Positions 14,881-22,604 of a stretch of 24,843 nucleotides of DNA are shown piece after piece. Position 1 is the first letter of the stretch; the number at the start of each line of letters is the position of its first letter. The notes below the pieces were generated by a model that had not been told where the DNA came from, did no database searches, and saw nothing but the letters and a program-made list of their open reading frames with translations. The translations under genes and the position numbers were made by a program. Source of the DNA: 67-14 sp020438345. Lineage in GTDB: Bacteria; Actinomycetota; Thermoleophilia; Solirubrobacterales; 70-9. The DNA is taken from contig CALMSY010000001.1 of assembly GCA_937872475.1 (NCBI GenBank), forward strand, positions 1-24,843, read 5' to 3'.

Positions 14881-16140
14881 CTACGTCGTGCCGGTCTGAC
14901 GTAGCAGCGCGCCGGTGGTCTGTTCGAAGATCCGGCGCCAGACCGATGCGTCGGAGCTTTCCTGCTCCTTGACCTTTCGCACGACCCGGCGCAGGCGGGT
15001 GGCGGAGATCTCGATGCCATGCTTCTCGGCGACCTCCGTGTAATGCGCGTAATCCTCAGCGAGATGGGCGGTCACGGTTTCGAAGCCGTGGGTCGCGATG
15101 TCGAGGCGGCGGGAGTAGTCCATGATCGAAGTGCCGAACATCAGTTCATCATCCGGCTCTGGCTCGAGCAGCAGAATGTCCACCCCGGGGTAGCGTTCCT
15201 TCCACGATTCAACCGCGATTGCGAGCCGCTGGTGAAGCAGGAGGCGAAACGCCTGATTGGCGATCGCGGGAAGGCCCATGTCAACGATCCGGCGGACCCG
15301 GTTGCCGGAAACCATCGGCAGACCGACGTTGCGGTCATTCGCATAGGGAACGAGCGGATTGACAACCACTATGAACTCGGCGCCGCGTTCAACCGCCACA
15401 TCAACGTTTGTGGTCGAGTAGATGCCGCCGTCAACGAGGGTCCGGCCGTTTACCTCGACGGGCTCATAGACGAGAGGCAAAGCAGTCGAACATTCAACCG
15501 CCTTGGAAACCGGTACACCCGCCCAGTCCCCGTCCTTGTCCCCGAAGACAACTCGTTCCCCGGAATCGAGGTCGGTGCCGGTCAGGTAGAGCTCGCGGGG
15601 AATCGCATCGAACGAATCCACGATGCCCTTGGTAGCCAGGGCTTCACGGACGTAGGCGGCGATACCGGCATTCGAGTACATGCCGGTCGGCAGATGCTCG
15701 GCCAGACCGTAGGCGATATCGATCACGGAAACATCACGAAACCGCGGGACCATGCTCTTGACCATGCCGGCCACGTGAACGGGCAGGGTGGCGATCCGGT
15801 TGACGTACTCGCCAAGATTCGGGCGCAGGACCGTGTCCTGGCCGATCCTTTCTATCGGCGACCCTTCCTCATCGGTCAGTACGCGCATCATCTCTTCTGG
15901 CGTGACTCCGGCCGCGAGCATGCTGCCGATAAAGGATCCCGCGCTGGTTCCGACGTACATGTCGAAATCGTTGACGGTTGAATTGACCGCCAGCAGATCC
16001 AGGGCCCGCAGGGCTCCGATCTCGTAAACGCCGCCGGTGAACCCGCCACCACCCAGAACCAGGGCAGTGCGGGAGCGCTCGCGCTTTTTGGCATTGCTAC
16101 GCCGTTTCTGGGATTCCTCGATGTTCACAACTTTGCCCAT
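14881..16140 (-). CDS. Patatin-like phospholipase family protein
   Basis: A 419-residue patatin-fold acyl hydrolase with no signal peptide or membrane segment. The oxyanion loop GGGGFTGGVYEIG (30-42), the nucleophile elbow GTSAGS (Ser66) and the dyad aspartate in DGG (Asp237) are all intact, so it should be active on phospholipids or other acyl esters. The basic N-terminus (ESQKRRSNAKKRERSR) may bind membranes or nucleic acid. The ATG at 16140 is chosen; a TTG directly before it (16143) is possible and coincides with the +1 expected from the -10 box CATAAT. The C-terminus (RQTGTT) ends right at the structured element 14738-14869 and may have been shortened. Confidence 0.9.
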   Translation of the reverse strand: MGKVVNIEESQKRRSNAKKRERSRTALVLGGGGFTGGVYEIGALRALDLLAVNSTVNDFDMYVGTSAGSFIGSMLAAGVTPEEMMRVLTDEEGSPIERIGQDTVLRPNLGEYVNRIATLPVHVAGMVKSMVPRFRDVSVIDIAYGLAEHLPTGMYSNAGIAAYVREALATKGIVDSFDAIPRELYLTGTDLDSGERVVFGDKDGDWAGVPVSKAVECSTALPLVYEPVEVNGRTLVDGGIYSTTNVDVAVERGAEFIVVVNPLVPYANDRNVGLPMVSGNRVRRIVDMGLPAIANQAFRLLLHQRLAIAVESWKERYPGVDILLLEPEPDDELMFGTSIMDYSRRLDIATHGFETVTAHLAEDYAHYTEVAEKHGIEISATRLRRVVRKVKEQESSDASVWRRIFEQTTGALLRQTGTT

Positions 16141-16149
16141 CAAGTGTCA

Positions 16150-16158
16150 ATTATGTCA
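16150..16158 (-). promoter_or_regulatory. Extended -10 promoter of the patatin gene
   Basis: On the minus strand TGA-CATAAT is an extended -10 element (TGn plus a hexamer 5/6 to TATAAT). The hexamer is 6 nt from TTG (16143) and 9 nt from ATG (16140), so the transcript would be leaderless or nearly so; no Shine-Dalgarno sequence is present. No convincing -35 is seen. Confidence 0.45.
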
Positions 16159-16211
16159 GCAATCCATGTCAGGTTCCGCTACCTTCGCCTCCGAGCTTGT
16201 TGCAACTACCG

Positions 16212-17543
16212 ATGAAACGTGCCCTGCTGACCCTCGCCGCGGCTTTCCTGCTTACCGGCGCAGCCCCGGCCCTGGCCACACAACCGGCGCCATTGCCGAA
16301 TCCGGACCTTCCTGCGGTTACGCCGGTCACGCCCGGTTCCGGCAACGCCGACTCCCCTGACGCTTCGGTGAGTTCCACGCGGGCATGTGGCGCGATGAGG
16401 CGATTCGCCCGGCGTGGAAACGGTTCGGTCGGTCTGAAGGTGGTGAATCTCCGTTCGGGCAAGAGCATCTGTTCGCTCGGTGCGGACGCCCGCCGTTCGC
16501 TTGCGTCGAACACGAAGCTCTTCACCACGGCCACCGCCCTCGACAGGCTCGGCAGCGAAGCCACATTCCGGACCCGGGTCTTTGCTGCCGGCAAAGTGGA
16601 GAATGGCACCTTGAACGGCAATCTCTTCCTCAAGGGTGGAGGTGACCCGAGTTTCGGAACCAGCGCTTTCGTCGATTCGTACCTGGCCGGTGAAGGCTCC
16701 GAGGTGGAGAAGCTGGCAGTCCAGGTCCGGCAGTCCGGGATACGGAAAATCACCGGGAGGGTGTTCGCCGATGACACGGTTTTCGACCGGCTTCGGGGGG
16801 TGCAGGATTCGGGCTACGCAACCAGCCCGTGGATCGGCCCGCTTTCCGGCCTTTCGTTTAACGCGGGATTCACGTCCGCCAGCCTGAGCAGGTTCAGCTC
16901 CGATCCTGCCCGGCTCGCTGCCAGGTCACTCGCACGGGCGCTTCGTGTGCGCGGAGTGAACGTGCGCCTGGAAACCGGCCTGCGCCGGACTCCGGGCCGT
17001 TATCTGTCGAATCAGGTGGCCCGCCAGATCTCGCCGGACATGGCCTGGATGGCCCGGGTGACCAATCTCAATTCGGTGAACTACTGGGCCGAGATGCTGC
17101 TCAAGGATCTCGGTGCTGAAATCCTCGGTTCCGGAACCACCGCCTCCGGTGTCAAAGTGGTCCGGCGAAGCATGGCGAAATACGGGGTTGATGTGTGGCC
17201 GATAGATGGCTCGGGCCTTACTTACGGCAACCGTTCAACGGCATCGAATGTGGTCAGGTTGCTGGCCCGGGCGCGCAAGCTCCCCTGGGCCCGGGACTTC
17301 CTCGCTTCTCTGCCGACTGCCGGTGTGGACGGAACCCTCGCCTCACGCATGAGGGGCTCGGAAGCGCAGGGCCGCTGCCACGCAAAGACCGGGACCCTGA
17401 CCGGCGTCACCGCCCTCTCCGGCTACTGCTTCAACCAGTCCGGGCGCCAGTTCGCTTTCTCGATCCTGATGAATGATGTGAGCGATGTGACCACCGCCCG
17501 TGCCGCCCAGGACCGCATCGCGGCCCTGATCGCCAACCTCTAG
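16212..17543 (+). CDS. dacB: D-alanyl-D-alanine carboxypeptidase/endopeptidase (PBP4, DacB)
   Basis: A 443-residue class C low-molecular-mass penicillin-binding protein (peptidase S13) that trims or cuts peptidoglycan peptide cross-links outside the membrane. A signal peptide (1 to about 23, LTLAAAFLLTGAAPALA) is followed by a Pro/Thr linker and the catalytic motifs SNTK (nucleophile Ser99, Lys102), SVN (in LNSVNYWAEMLLKDLG) and KTG (HAKTGTLTGVTALSGY). The length is normal for the family. The ATG at 16212 is chosen because the signal peptide begins MKRALL; in-frame TTG codons upstream add only five residues. There is no ribosome binding site. The stop TAG shares the palindrome CTAG with the stop of the convergent ligA. 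Confidence 0.94.
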   Translation: MKRALLTLAAAFLLTGAAPALATQPAPLPNPDLPAVTPVTPGSGNADSPDASVSSTRACGAMRRFARRGNGSVGLKVVNLRSGKSICSLGADARRSLASNTKLFTTATALDRLGSEATFRTRVFAAGKVENGTLNGNLFLKGGGDPSFGTSAFVDSYLAGEGSEVEKLAVQVRQSGIRKITGRVFADDTVFDRLRGVQDSGYATSPWIGPLSGLSFNAGFTSASLSRFSSDPARLAARSLARALRVRGVNVRLETGLRRTPGRYLSNQVARQISPDMAWMARVTNLNSVNYWAEMLLKDLGAEILGSGTTASGVKVVRRSMAKYGVDVWPIDGSGLTYGNRSTASNVVRLLARARKLPWARDFLASLPTAGVDGTLASRMRGSEAQGRCHAKTGTLTGVTALSGYCFNQSGRQFAFSILMNDVSDVTTARAAQDRIAALIANL

Positions 17544-19582
17544 ATCGGTTCTCCGGCGAGGAGGCGGTCGAGTCCGTCGCGGTCGAGCACCGGCACTCCA
17601 AGCTTTTCTGCCTTGGCGAGTTTGGACCCGGCTGCTTCACCCGCTACGACGTAATCCGTCTTTTTTGAAACCGAGCCGGTGATCTTGCCCCCGGCCCTCT
17701 TCACCAGGGTCCCGGCTTCGTCCCTTGTGAGGTCAGGCAGGGTGCCTGTCAGGACCACAGTCTTGCCCTCAAGCGGCCCTCCTTCCGGCCGTCGCTCTTC
17801 CTCACCCAACTCCATCCTCAGCCCCGCCTTGCGAAGCCTTTCAATAACCAGCCAGGTTCGATCATCCGCCAGTGACTCGGCGATCTGCCGGGCCATGACC
17901 GGACCGATCCCTTCGGTCTGTTCGATCCGTTCCGGGTCGGCTTCACGGAGCAAGTCAATCGAACCGAACTCGTCAGAAAGGACCTCCGCCGTCGCCGGAC
18001 CGACGCCGATCAGACCCAATGCGAAAAGCACCCGGGGGAAGGGAACCTCGCGGGACTTCTCGATTTCCGCGATCAGGTTTCCGGAGGAAGTCCTGCCCAT
18101 CCGGTCGAGAGCTTCGAGTTGTTCCTGCTTCAGTTCGTAGATGTCAGCCACATCCGCGATCATCCCCTCCTCCAAAAACCGCGCCACCTGCTTCTCCCCC
18201 AGGCCCTCGATATCCATCGCGCCACGGGAGACGAAATGCTTGATGTGCTGGAAGATCTGACCGGGGCAGCCGGCCCGGTTCGGGCAGATCGAGAAGACCG
18301 AATTCTCGGGCTTCACGACCTCGGTCCCACAGGCCGGGCACACTTTAGGCGGGGTCGGCTTTTTCGCTCCCGCGGGTCGTTTCTGGGGTAGGGCCGAGAC
18401 GACCTGGGGAATCACGTCGCCGGCCCGGAGTACCACCACCTCGTCGCCTTCCCGTACATCCTTGCGTTCGAGGTCCTCCTCGTTGTGCAGGGTCGCGGTC
18501 GAGACCGTAACCCCGCCGACCCGGACCGGCTCCAGCAGTGCCCAGGGAACCAGATGCCCGGTTCGTCCCACGTTCCAGTCGATTTCCAGCAATTTTGTGG
18601 TTGCGGTAGTCGGCGGGAACTTCCAGGCGATGGCCCAGCGGGGCTCGCGGCCGGCCACCCCGAGCTCATTCCACAGGCCGATCGCGTCGACTTTCACGAC
18701 CACCCCGTCAATCTCGAAGTCGAGGTCCTCGCGTCGGTCCAGCCACCATTCACAGCGTTCCAGTACCTCATCGATTGTTTCGTGGACCGCGATGTCAGGG
18801 TTCACGTGAAAGCCGTGGTCCCGGAGCCATTCGATCTCTTCCGAATGACTGTCGAAACTGATTCCTTCAACCGTGCCGATCCCGTATGCCCAGACCGCGA
18901 GTGGGCGTTCCGCGGCAGCTTTCGGATCGTTTTGCCGGATCGAACCGGCGGCGGAGTTCCGCGGATTTGCGAATGCCGGCAGGCCCGCATCAACACGCTT
19001 CTGGTTCAACTCTGCGAAATCCGGAATCGGCAGGTAGACCTCGCCCCTGACCTCGATCAGCCGGGGGGCACCCTTGATCCCGGTCGGCACGGTCCGGATG
19101 GTTTCGACGTTGAGGGTGACGTCTTCACCAACCCGGCCGTTCCCTCGGGTGGCCGCCTGAGTGAGCTTGCCGTCTTCATAGGTCAGCGAGATCGCGAGAC
19201 CGTCGATCTTCGGCTCGGTCACGTAGGTGAGCCGACCGGGGTCAACGTCACGGCGGGCGAGGTGGTTGCTGATCCGGGTCTCCCACCCGGCCAGTTCCCC
19301 GGCAGTCCGGGCGTTGCCAAGCGAGAGCATCGGGATCCGGTGTTCGACTGGCGCGAAACTGGTCGAGGGAGCAGAGCCGACGCGCTGGGTTGGTGAATCA
19401 CCGGTAGCCAGCTCGGGGTGTCTGGCCTCAAGCTCCTGGAGCTCGGCGAAAAGCGCGTCGTACTCTTCGTCGGATATTTCCGGGTTATCCTGCTCGTGGT
19501 AGAGGTAGATGTGCCGGTTCAGCTCTTCCTGGAGCTCGGCGATCCGCTGCGCCTCCGCGCTTTCGGAAGTACCGTCACTCAA
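17540..19582 (-). CDS. ligA: NAD-dependent DNA ligase LigA
   Basis: A 680-residue replicative DNA ligase that seals nicks using NAD+. Domains in order: Ia (NAD-binding, from about residue 14, YLYHEQDNPEISDEEYDALF), adenylation domain with the catalytic Lys125 in EPKIDGLA, OB fold, a Cys4 zinc finger (CPACGTE ... CPNRAGC), helix-hairpin-helix repeats (GLIGVGPATAEVL, EGIGPVMARQIA) and a C-terminal BRCT domain (EGKTVVLTGTLPDLTRDEA). It is complete, with nothing missing. Its ATG overlaps the surE stop by ATGA, so it is the last gene of a truA-surE-ligA unit. Confidence 0.97.
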   Translation of the reverse strand: MSDGTSESAEAQRIAELQEELNRHIYLYHEQDNPEISDEEYDALFAELQELEARHPELATGDSPTQRVGSAPSTSFAPVEHRIPMLSLGNARTAGELAGWETRISNHLARRDVDPGRLTYVTEPKIDGLAISLTYEDGKLTQAATRGNGRVGEDVTLNVETIRTVPTGIKGAPRLIEVRGEVYLPIPDFAELNQKRVDAGLPAFANPRNSAAGSIRQNDPKAAAERPLAVWAYGIGTVEGISFDSHSEEIEWLRDHGFHVNPDIAVHETIDEVLERCEWWLDRREDLDFEIDGVVVKVDAIGLWNELGVAGREPRWAIAWKFPPTTATTKLLEIDWNVGRTGHLVPWALLEPVRVGGVTVSTATLHNEEDLERKDVREGDEVVVLRAGDVIPQVVSALPQKRPAGAKKPTPPKVCPACGTEVVKPENSVFSICPNRAGCPGQIFQHIKHFVSRGAMDIEGLGEKQVARFLEEGMIADVADIYELKQEQLEALDRMGRTSSGNLIAEIEKSREVPFPRVLFALGLIGVGPATAEVLSDEFGSIDLLREADPERIEQTEGIGPVMARQIAESLADDRTWLVIERLRKAGLRMELGEEERRPEGGPLEGKTVVLTGTLPDLTRDEAGTLVKRAGGKITGSVSKKTDYVVAGEAAGSKLAKAEKLGVPVLDRDGLDRLLAGEPI

Positions 19583-20388
19583 GAGGAAGCGGCCTCCAGC
19601 AGACGTTCGAAGTCACGACTTCTCAGACCCTCGATCTTGTCGTGATGGGTCCAGTCGAGACTCAGCGGAGTCACCGTGAGCCGGTTGCGGGCGATCGCCC
19701 CGATGTCGGTATCCGGTTGATCGTCCATTCCCGGTTCGTAGCCATAGATCCGGTAGTGGGTGCGACCGTCGTCCACCTCCTTTTCGACCTTCTTCAACTC
19801 ATCGCGGTAGAGGCGCTTGCCAAGCCGGGTCACGTCCACCCCCTCGACCTCGCCACCGGGAACATTGACGTTGAGGAGAGTGTCGGCCGGTAATGGATTG
19901 TCAATCAGCTGGCGAACTATCCCCGCCGTGAATCTCGCCGCAACCGCAAAGTCGTAGTTCTTCTGCGGCAGGTATCCGAGTTCCCGCTGCTCCGACTGTT
20001 GGGAAACGGCAATGCCGGGCAAACCGAGCAGGATTCCTTCCAGAGCGGCAGCGACAGTGCCGGAATATGTGACGTCGTCACCCAGGTTCAGTCCGTGGTT
20101 GATTCCGGAAACGATCAGGTCGGGCTGCTCGCCGAGCAGCCCGACCTGGGCGAACCGCACGCAGTCGACCGGGGTACCGTCGGTGGCGTGGCCCAGATCG
20201 CCGTCCTCGAAGCGGATCTCCTCGACCGAAAGTGGAGCCCGAGTGGTGATCGACCGGGCGGAGGCACTGCGGTTCGAGTCAGGTGCGATGACGTCCAGGG
20301 TCACCCCCTCGATCAGCCGAAGTTCCCGGCGCAGGGCGTGAAGCCCCTGGGCACCGATGCCGTCGTCATTGGTCAGGAGGATCCTCAC
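19579..20388 (-). CDS. surE: 5'/3'-nucleotidase SurE
   Basis: A 269-residue metal-dependent survival-protein phosphatase acting on nucleoside monophosphates. The N-terminal motif LLTNDDGIGAQGL carries the metal-binding Asp pair (Asp8-Asp9), APDSNRSASAR holds the conserved Ser, and VSGINHGLNLGDDVTYSGTV the conserved Asn/His loop. The length fits the family. The GTG start has only a weak upstream purine run. It is coupled by a 4-nt overlap to ligA and follows truA after 54 nt. Confidence 0.95.
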   Translation of the reverse strand: MRILLTNDDGIGAQGLHALRRELRLIEGVTLDVIAPDSNRSASARSITTRAPLSVEEIRFEDGDLGHATDGTPVDCVRFAQVGLLGEQPDLIVSGINHGLNLGDDVTYSGTVAAALEGILLGLPGIAVSQQSEQRELGYLPQKNYDFAVAARFTAGIVRQLIDNPLPADTLLNVNVPGGEVEGVDVTRLGKRLYRDELKKVEKEVDDGRTHYRIYGYEPGMDDQPDTDIGAIARNRLTVTPLSLDWTHHDKIEGLRSRDFERLLEAASS

Positions 20389-20442
20389 GCTGTTCAGGAT
20401 ATGTAACGGAGCCCGCTCGCAGGAGATTCCGGGGGCGGGTGG

Positions 20443-21228
20443 TCAGCCGGCGACCGCTTTCGGCGGCGGGTCCGGATAGTCGACCCGCAGGAAATAAAGG
20501 CCCTGCGGAGGAGCTGTGATCCCGGCCTCGATCCGGTCGGCCCCCTCCAGAAGTTTCCGGAAGCTCTCGATGTCGCGGCTGCCATCGCCCACCTCGATCA
20601 TCGTCCCGACCAGGATCCGGACCATGTTCCGCATGAAAGAATCACCGGTTATCCGGAACTCGAGGGTGTCACCGCCAAACAGTCCTCCCTCGAAGGTCCA
20701 TCTGGCCGAGTGGATGATCCTTTCGAATCGCGTGTGGTAGGTGTCGGCCGGAGTGAACGCCGTGAAGTCATGCCGCCCGCAGACCGCTTCGGCACATTCG
20801 TCGAGCAGGCTGGTGTCTATCGGCCGGGTCAGCCACCAGGCGCGGGCCGCAGCGAACGGACTGTCCGGATAGCGGTTGAGAATCCGGTAGCAGTAAGTTC
20901 TGGAAACGGCGTCCCGCCGGGCATCGAAACCGGATACCGCGGTAACAGCACGAACCGCGATCTCCCTCGGCGTAAGTCCATTCAGGCTGCGAACGATAGA
21001 TGAAGGCATCTCGCCATCAAAGCTGAAACTGGCGACCTGGCCCAACGCGTGAACCCCGGCGTCGGTCCGTCCCGCCACGATCAGTTCAATTGGCTCGTCG
21101 GCCCGCAAGGCAATCTTCAGGGCCTGTTCGAGACGGGCCTGGACGGTATCGACCCCTCCTTCCTGCCTGGCCCAGCCTCGGAAGGCGGAACCGTCATATT
21201 CGATGTCAAGCCGCCAGGTCAGGGACAA
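20443..21228 (-). CDS. truA: tRNA pseudouridine(38-40) synthase TruA
   Basis: A 261-residue enzyme that converts uridines 38-40 in the tRNA anticodon arm to pseudouridine. The catalytic Asp56 lies in AGRTDAGVHALGQ, with the N-terminal LDIEYDGSAFRGWARQ block and the C-terminal ITGDSFMRNMVRILVGTMIEVG block both typical. The start is TTG (21228); no better codon is available before the conserved region and the ribosome binding site is weak. First gene of the truA-surE-ligA unit, divergent from the TIGR03032 gene. Confidence 0.96.
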   Translation of the reverse strand: MSLTWRLDIEYDGSAFRGWARQEGGVDTVQARLEQALKIALRADEPIELIVAGRTDAGVHALGQVASFSFDGEMPSSIVRSLNGLTPREIAVRAVTAVSGFDARRDAVSRTYCYRILNRYPDSPFAAARAWWLTRPIDTSLLDECAEAVCGRHDFTAFTPADTYHTRFERIIHSARWTFEGGLFGGDTLEFRITGDSFMRNMVRILVGTMIEVGDGSRDIESFRKLLEGADRIEAGITAPPQGLYFLRVDYPDPPPKAVAG

Positions 21229-21282
21229 TTGAATCTCGCTTCGAGGTTCGGATCACAGGTCGGCTGACATGGTTTCACCAAA

Positions 21283-21313
21283 TTGACGGAAAGCGCTTGC
21301 CCACTGGGATAGG
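21283..21313 (+). promoter_or_regulatory. Candidate promoter of the TIGR03032 gene
   Basis: TTGACG (21283-21288) is a 5/6 match to the -35 consensus; a weak GATAGG (21308-21313) follows after 19 bp. Spacing is slightly long and the -10 poor, so it may need an activator. A clear ribosome binding site GAGAGGGGAG (21349-21358) precedes the TTG start at 21364. Confidence 0.35.
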
Positions 21314-21363
21314 CTTGCGGAACCGCCGGGTTGTACCGGCCACACAACGAGAGGGGAGTCGAG

Positions 21364-22491
21364 TTGAGCCAGGACCAGGAAGGTACGGATGTCGCCGGGG
21401 CCGGACAGGATGAGTCCGAGGGGTGGAAGCAGGTCAGATACCGACACACGCCGGAGTTCGGCGATCTCCTGCGGCAAGCTGGCTGTTCGCTGATGATCTC
21501 GACCTACCAGGCAGGGGAGCTGGTCGCGGTCGGGCAAAGTGAAGGCGCGTTCAGCTGCTCGTTTCACAGTGTGGACCGGGTAATGGGGGTTGCTGTCGGT
21601 CACGACCGGATAGCCGTCGGTGCCAGGAACCAGATCTGGTTCCTGCAGGAAAACCGCGAGGTCGCTCCGACCATCGAACCGGCCGGGAAGCATGATTGTG
21701 CATACCTGGCCCGGACCGGATTCACCACCGGTGAGATCCGCTGCCATGAACTGGCCTGGGGCGAAGACGATCGAGGGGTTCCTGAACTCTGGGTTGTCAA
21801 CACGCTGTTTTCCTGTCTTGCGACGGTGCACCCGCAGTTCAACTTCGTGCCTCGCTGGCGCCCTCCCTTCATCAGTTCTCTGGCCGCTGAAGACCGCTGC
21901 CACCTGAACGGTCTGGCAATGCAGCGCGGCCGGCCATCCATGGTCACCGCAATGGCGGCGACAGACACCGAGGGCGGCTGGCGTGAGGACAAAAACAACA
22001 CCGGCCGAATTCTCGACGTCGCATCGGGCGAGGTGGTCACCGAAGGGCTGGCGATGCCTCATTCGCCAAGGTTCCATCACGGGCGGCTGATGGTCCTGAA
22101 CTCCGGATACGGCACTCTGGAAGTCGTGGACGAACAAACCGGCAAGCGGGAAACTGTCGCCTCGTTGCCCGGCTACACGAGGGGTCTGGCCTTCCGGGGG
22201 AATCTGGCATTCGTCGGACTTTCCCGGATTCGCGAAACCGCGGTTTTCGGCGGGGTACCGATCGCCGAACACCATGAGGATCTTCTCTGTGGAATCGGTG
22301 TGATCGACATCACGACCGGCAACACCGTTGCGACCATGGTCTTCGAATCCGGGGTTGAGGAGATTTTCGATGTCCAGCTGGTGCCCGGTGTCGGTTGCCC
22401 GGCGATTTCAGGCCCGAACCCGGACCGGGATCAGTCCGGTGAAGTCTGGGTGGTCCCGCCGGAAGCGCCACCGGCCGGAAAGTCGAACTAG
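21364..22491 (+). CDS. TIGR03032 family protein (DUF4915-like), function unknown
   Basis: A 375-residue protein assigned to TIGR03032 from blocks such as CSLMISTYQAGELVAVG, HDRIAVGARNQIWFLQENREVAP, ELWVVNTLFSCLATVHPQF and CHLNGLAMQRGRPSMVTAM. The regular pattern of short beta strands (GYTRGLAFRGNLAFVGLSRIRE, GIGVIDITTGNTVATMVFESG) suggests a beta-propeller. No signal peptide or membrane segment is seen. The family has no established activity. The TTG start is chosen over in-frame codons upstream because of the GAGAGGGGAG site 5 nt before it. The C-terminal PPEAPPAGKSN looks disordered. Three hairpins follow the stop. Confidence 0.85.
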   Translation: MSQDQEGTDVAGAGQDESEGWKQVRYRHTPEFGDLLRQAGCSLMISTYQAGELVAVGQSEGAFSCSFHSVDRVMGVAVGHDRIAVGARNQIWFLQENREVAPTIEPAGKHDCAYLARTGFTTGEIRCHELAWGEDDRGVPELWVVNTLFSCLATVHPQFNFVPRWRPPFISSLAAEDRCHLNGLAMQRGRPSMVTAMAATDTEGGWREDKNNTGRILDVASGEVVTEGLAMPHSPRFHHGRLMVLNSGYGTLEVVDEQTGKRETVASLPGYTRGLAFRGNLAFVGLSRIRETAVFGGVPIAEHHEDLLCGIGVIDITTGNTVATMVFESGVEEIFDVQLVPGVGCPAISGPNPDRDQSGEVWVVPPEAPPAGKSN

Positions 22492-22498
22492 GAACCAA

Positions 22499-22546
22499 AT
22501 CCCTTGGGCTTGCCCGGGGATATCCCTTGGCCTTGCGCCGAGGGAT
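22499..22546 (+). terminator. Two tandem stem-loops downstream of the TIGR03032 gene
   Basis: The first hairpin (22499-22521) pairs ATCCCT/GGGGAT and GGG/CCC with one bulge. The second (22522-22546) pairs ATCCCTTGGC with GCCGAGGGAT (10 bp, one U-G) around CTTGC, followed by GTTT. Both begin with the same ATCCCTTGG, so the left arm of one can also pair with the right arm of the other. Likely terminator or mRNA 3'-end stabiliser. Confidence 0.5.
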
Positions 22547-22555
22547 GTTTAACCA

Positions 22556-22583
22556 AGTCGGGCCCGCTGTGGCGGGCCCGACT
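22556..22583. terminator. Strong bidirectional hairpin terminator between convergent genes
   Basis: A perfect 12-bp stem AGTCGGGCCCGC/GCGGGCCCGACT with a TGTG loop lies midway between the TIGR03032 stop and the stop of the ELWxxDGT gene. T-rich runs are short on both sides (GGTCGTTTAG on plus, TTGGTTAAAC on minus). It should block read-through from either direction. Confidence 0.75.
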
Positions 22584-22604
22584 GGTCGTTTAGTCTGGCG
22601 GAAC

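Noticed and set aside
13884..15020. 378-codon minus-strand frame spanning the acyl-CoA ligase end, the structured element and the patatin end
   Set aside because: It runs antisense to motif-rich coding DNA and through a hairpin element, with Arg/Pro-rich shadow composition.
15019..15981. Plus-strand frame of 320 codons opposite patatin
   Set aside because: Patatin motifs on the minus strand are intact; this frame has no recognisable domain and no ribosome binding site.
18485..19396. Plus-strand 303-codon frame opposite ligA, and a similar one at 21253-22275 opposite the TIGR03032 gene
   Set aside because: Both are antisense to well-supported genes and show only mirror composition.
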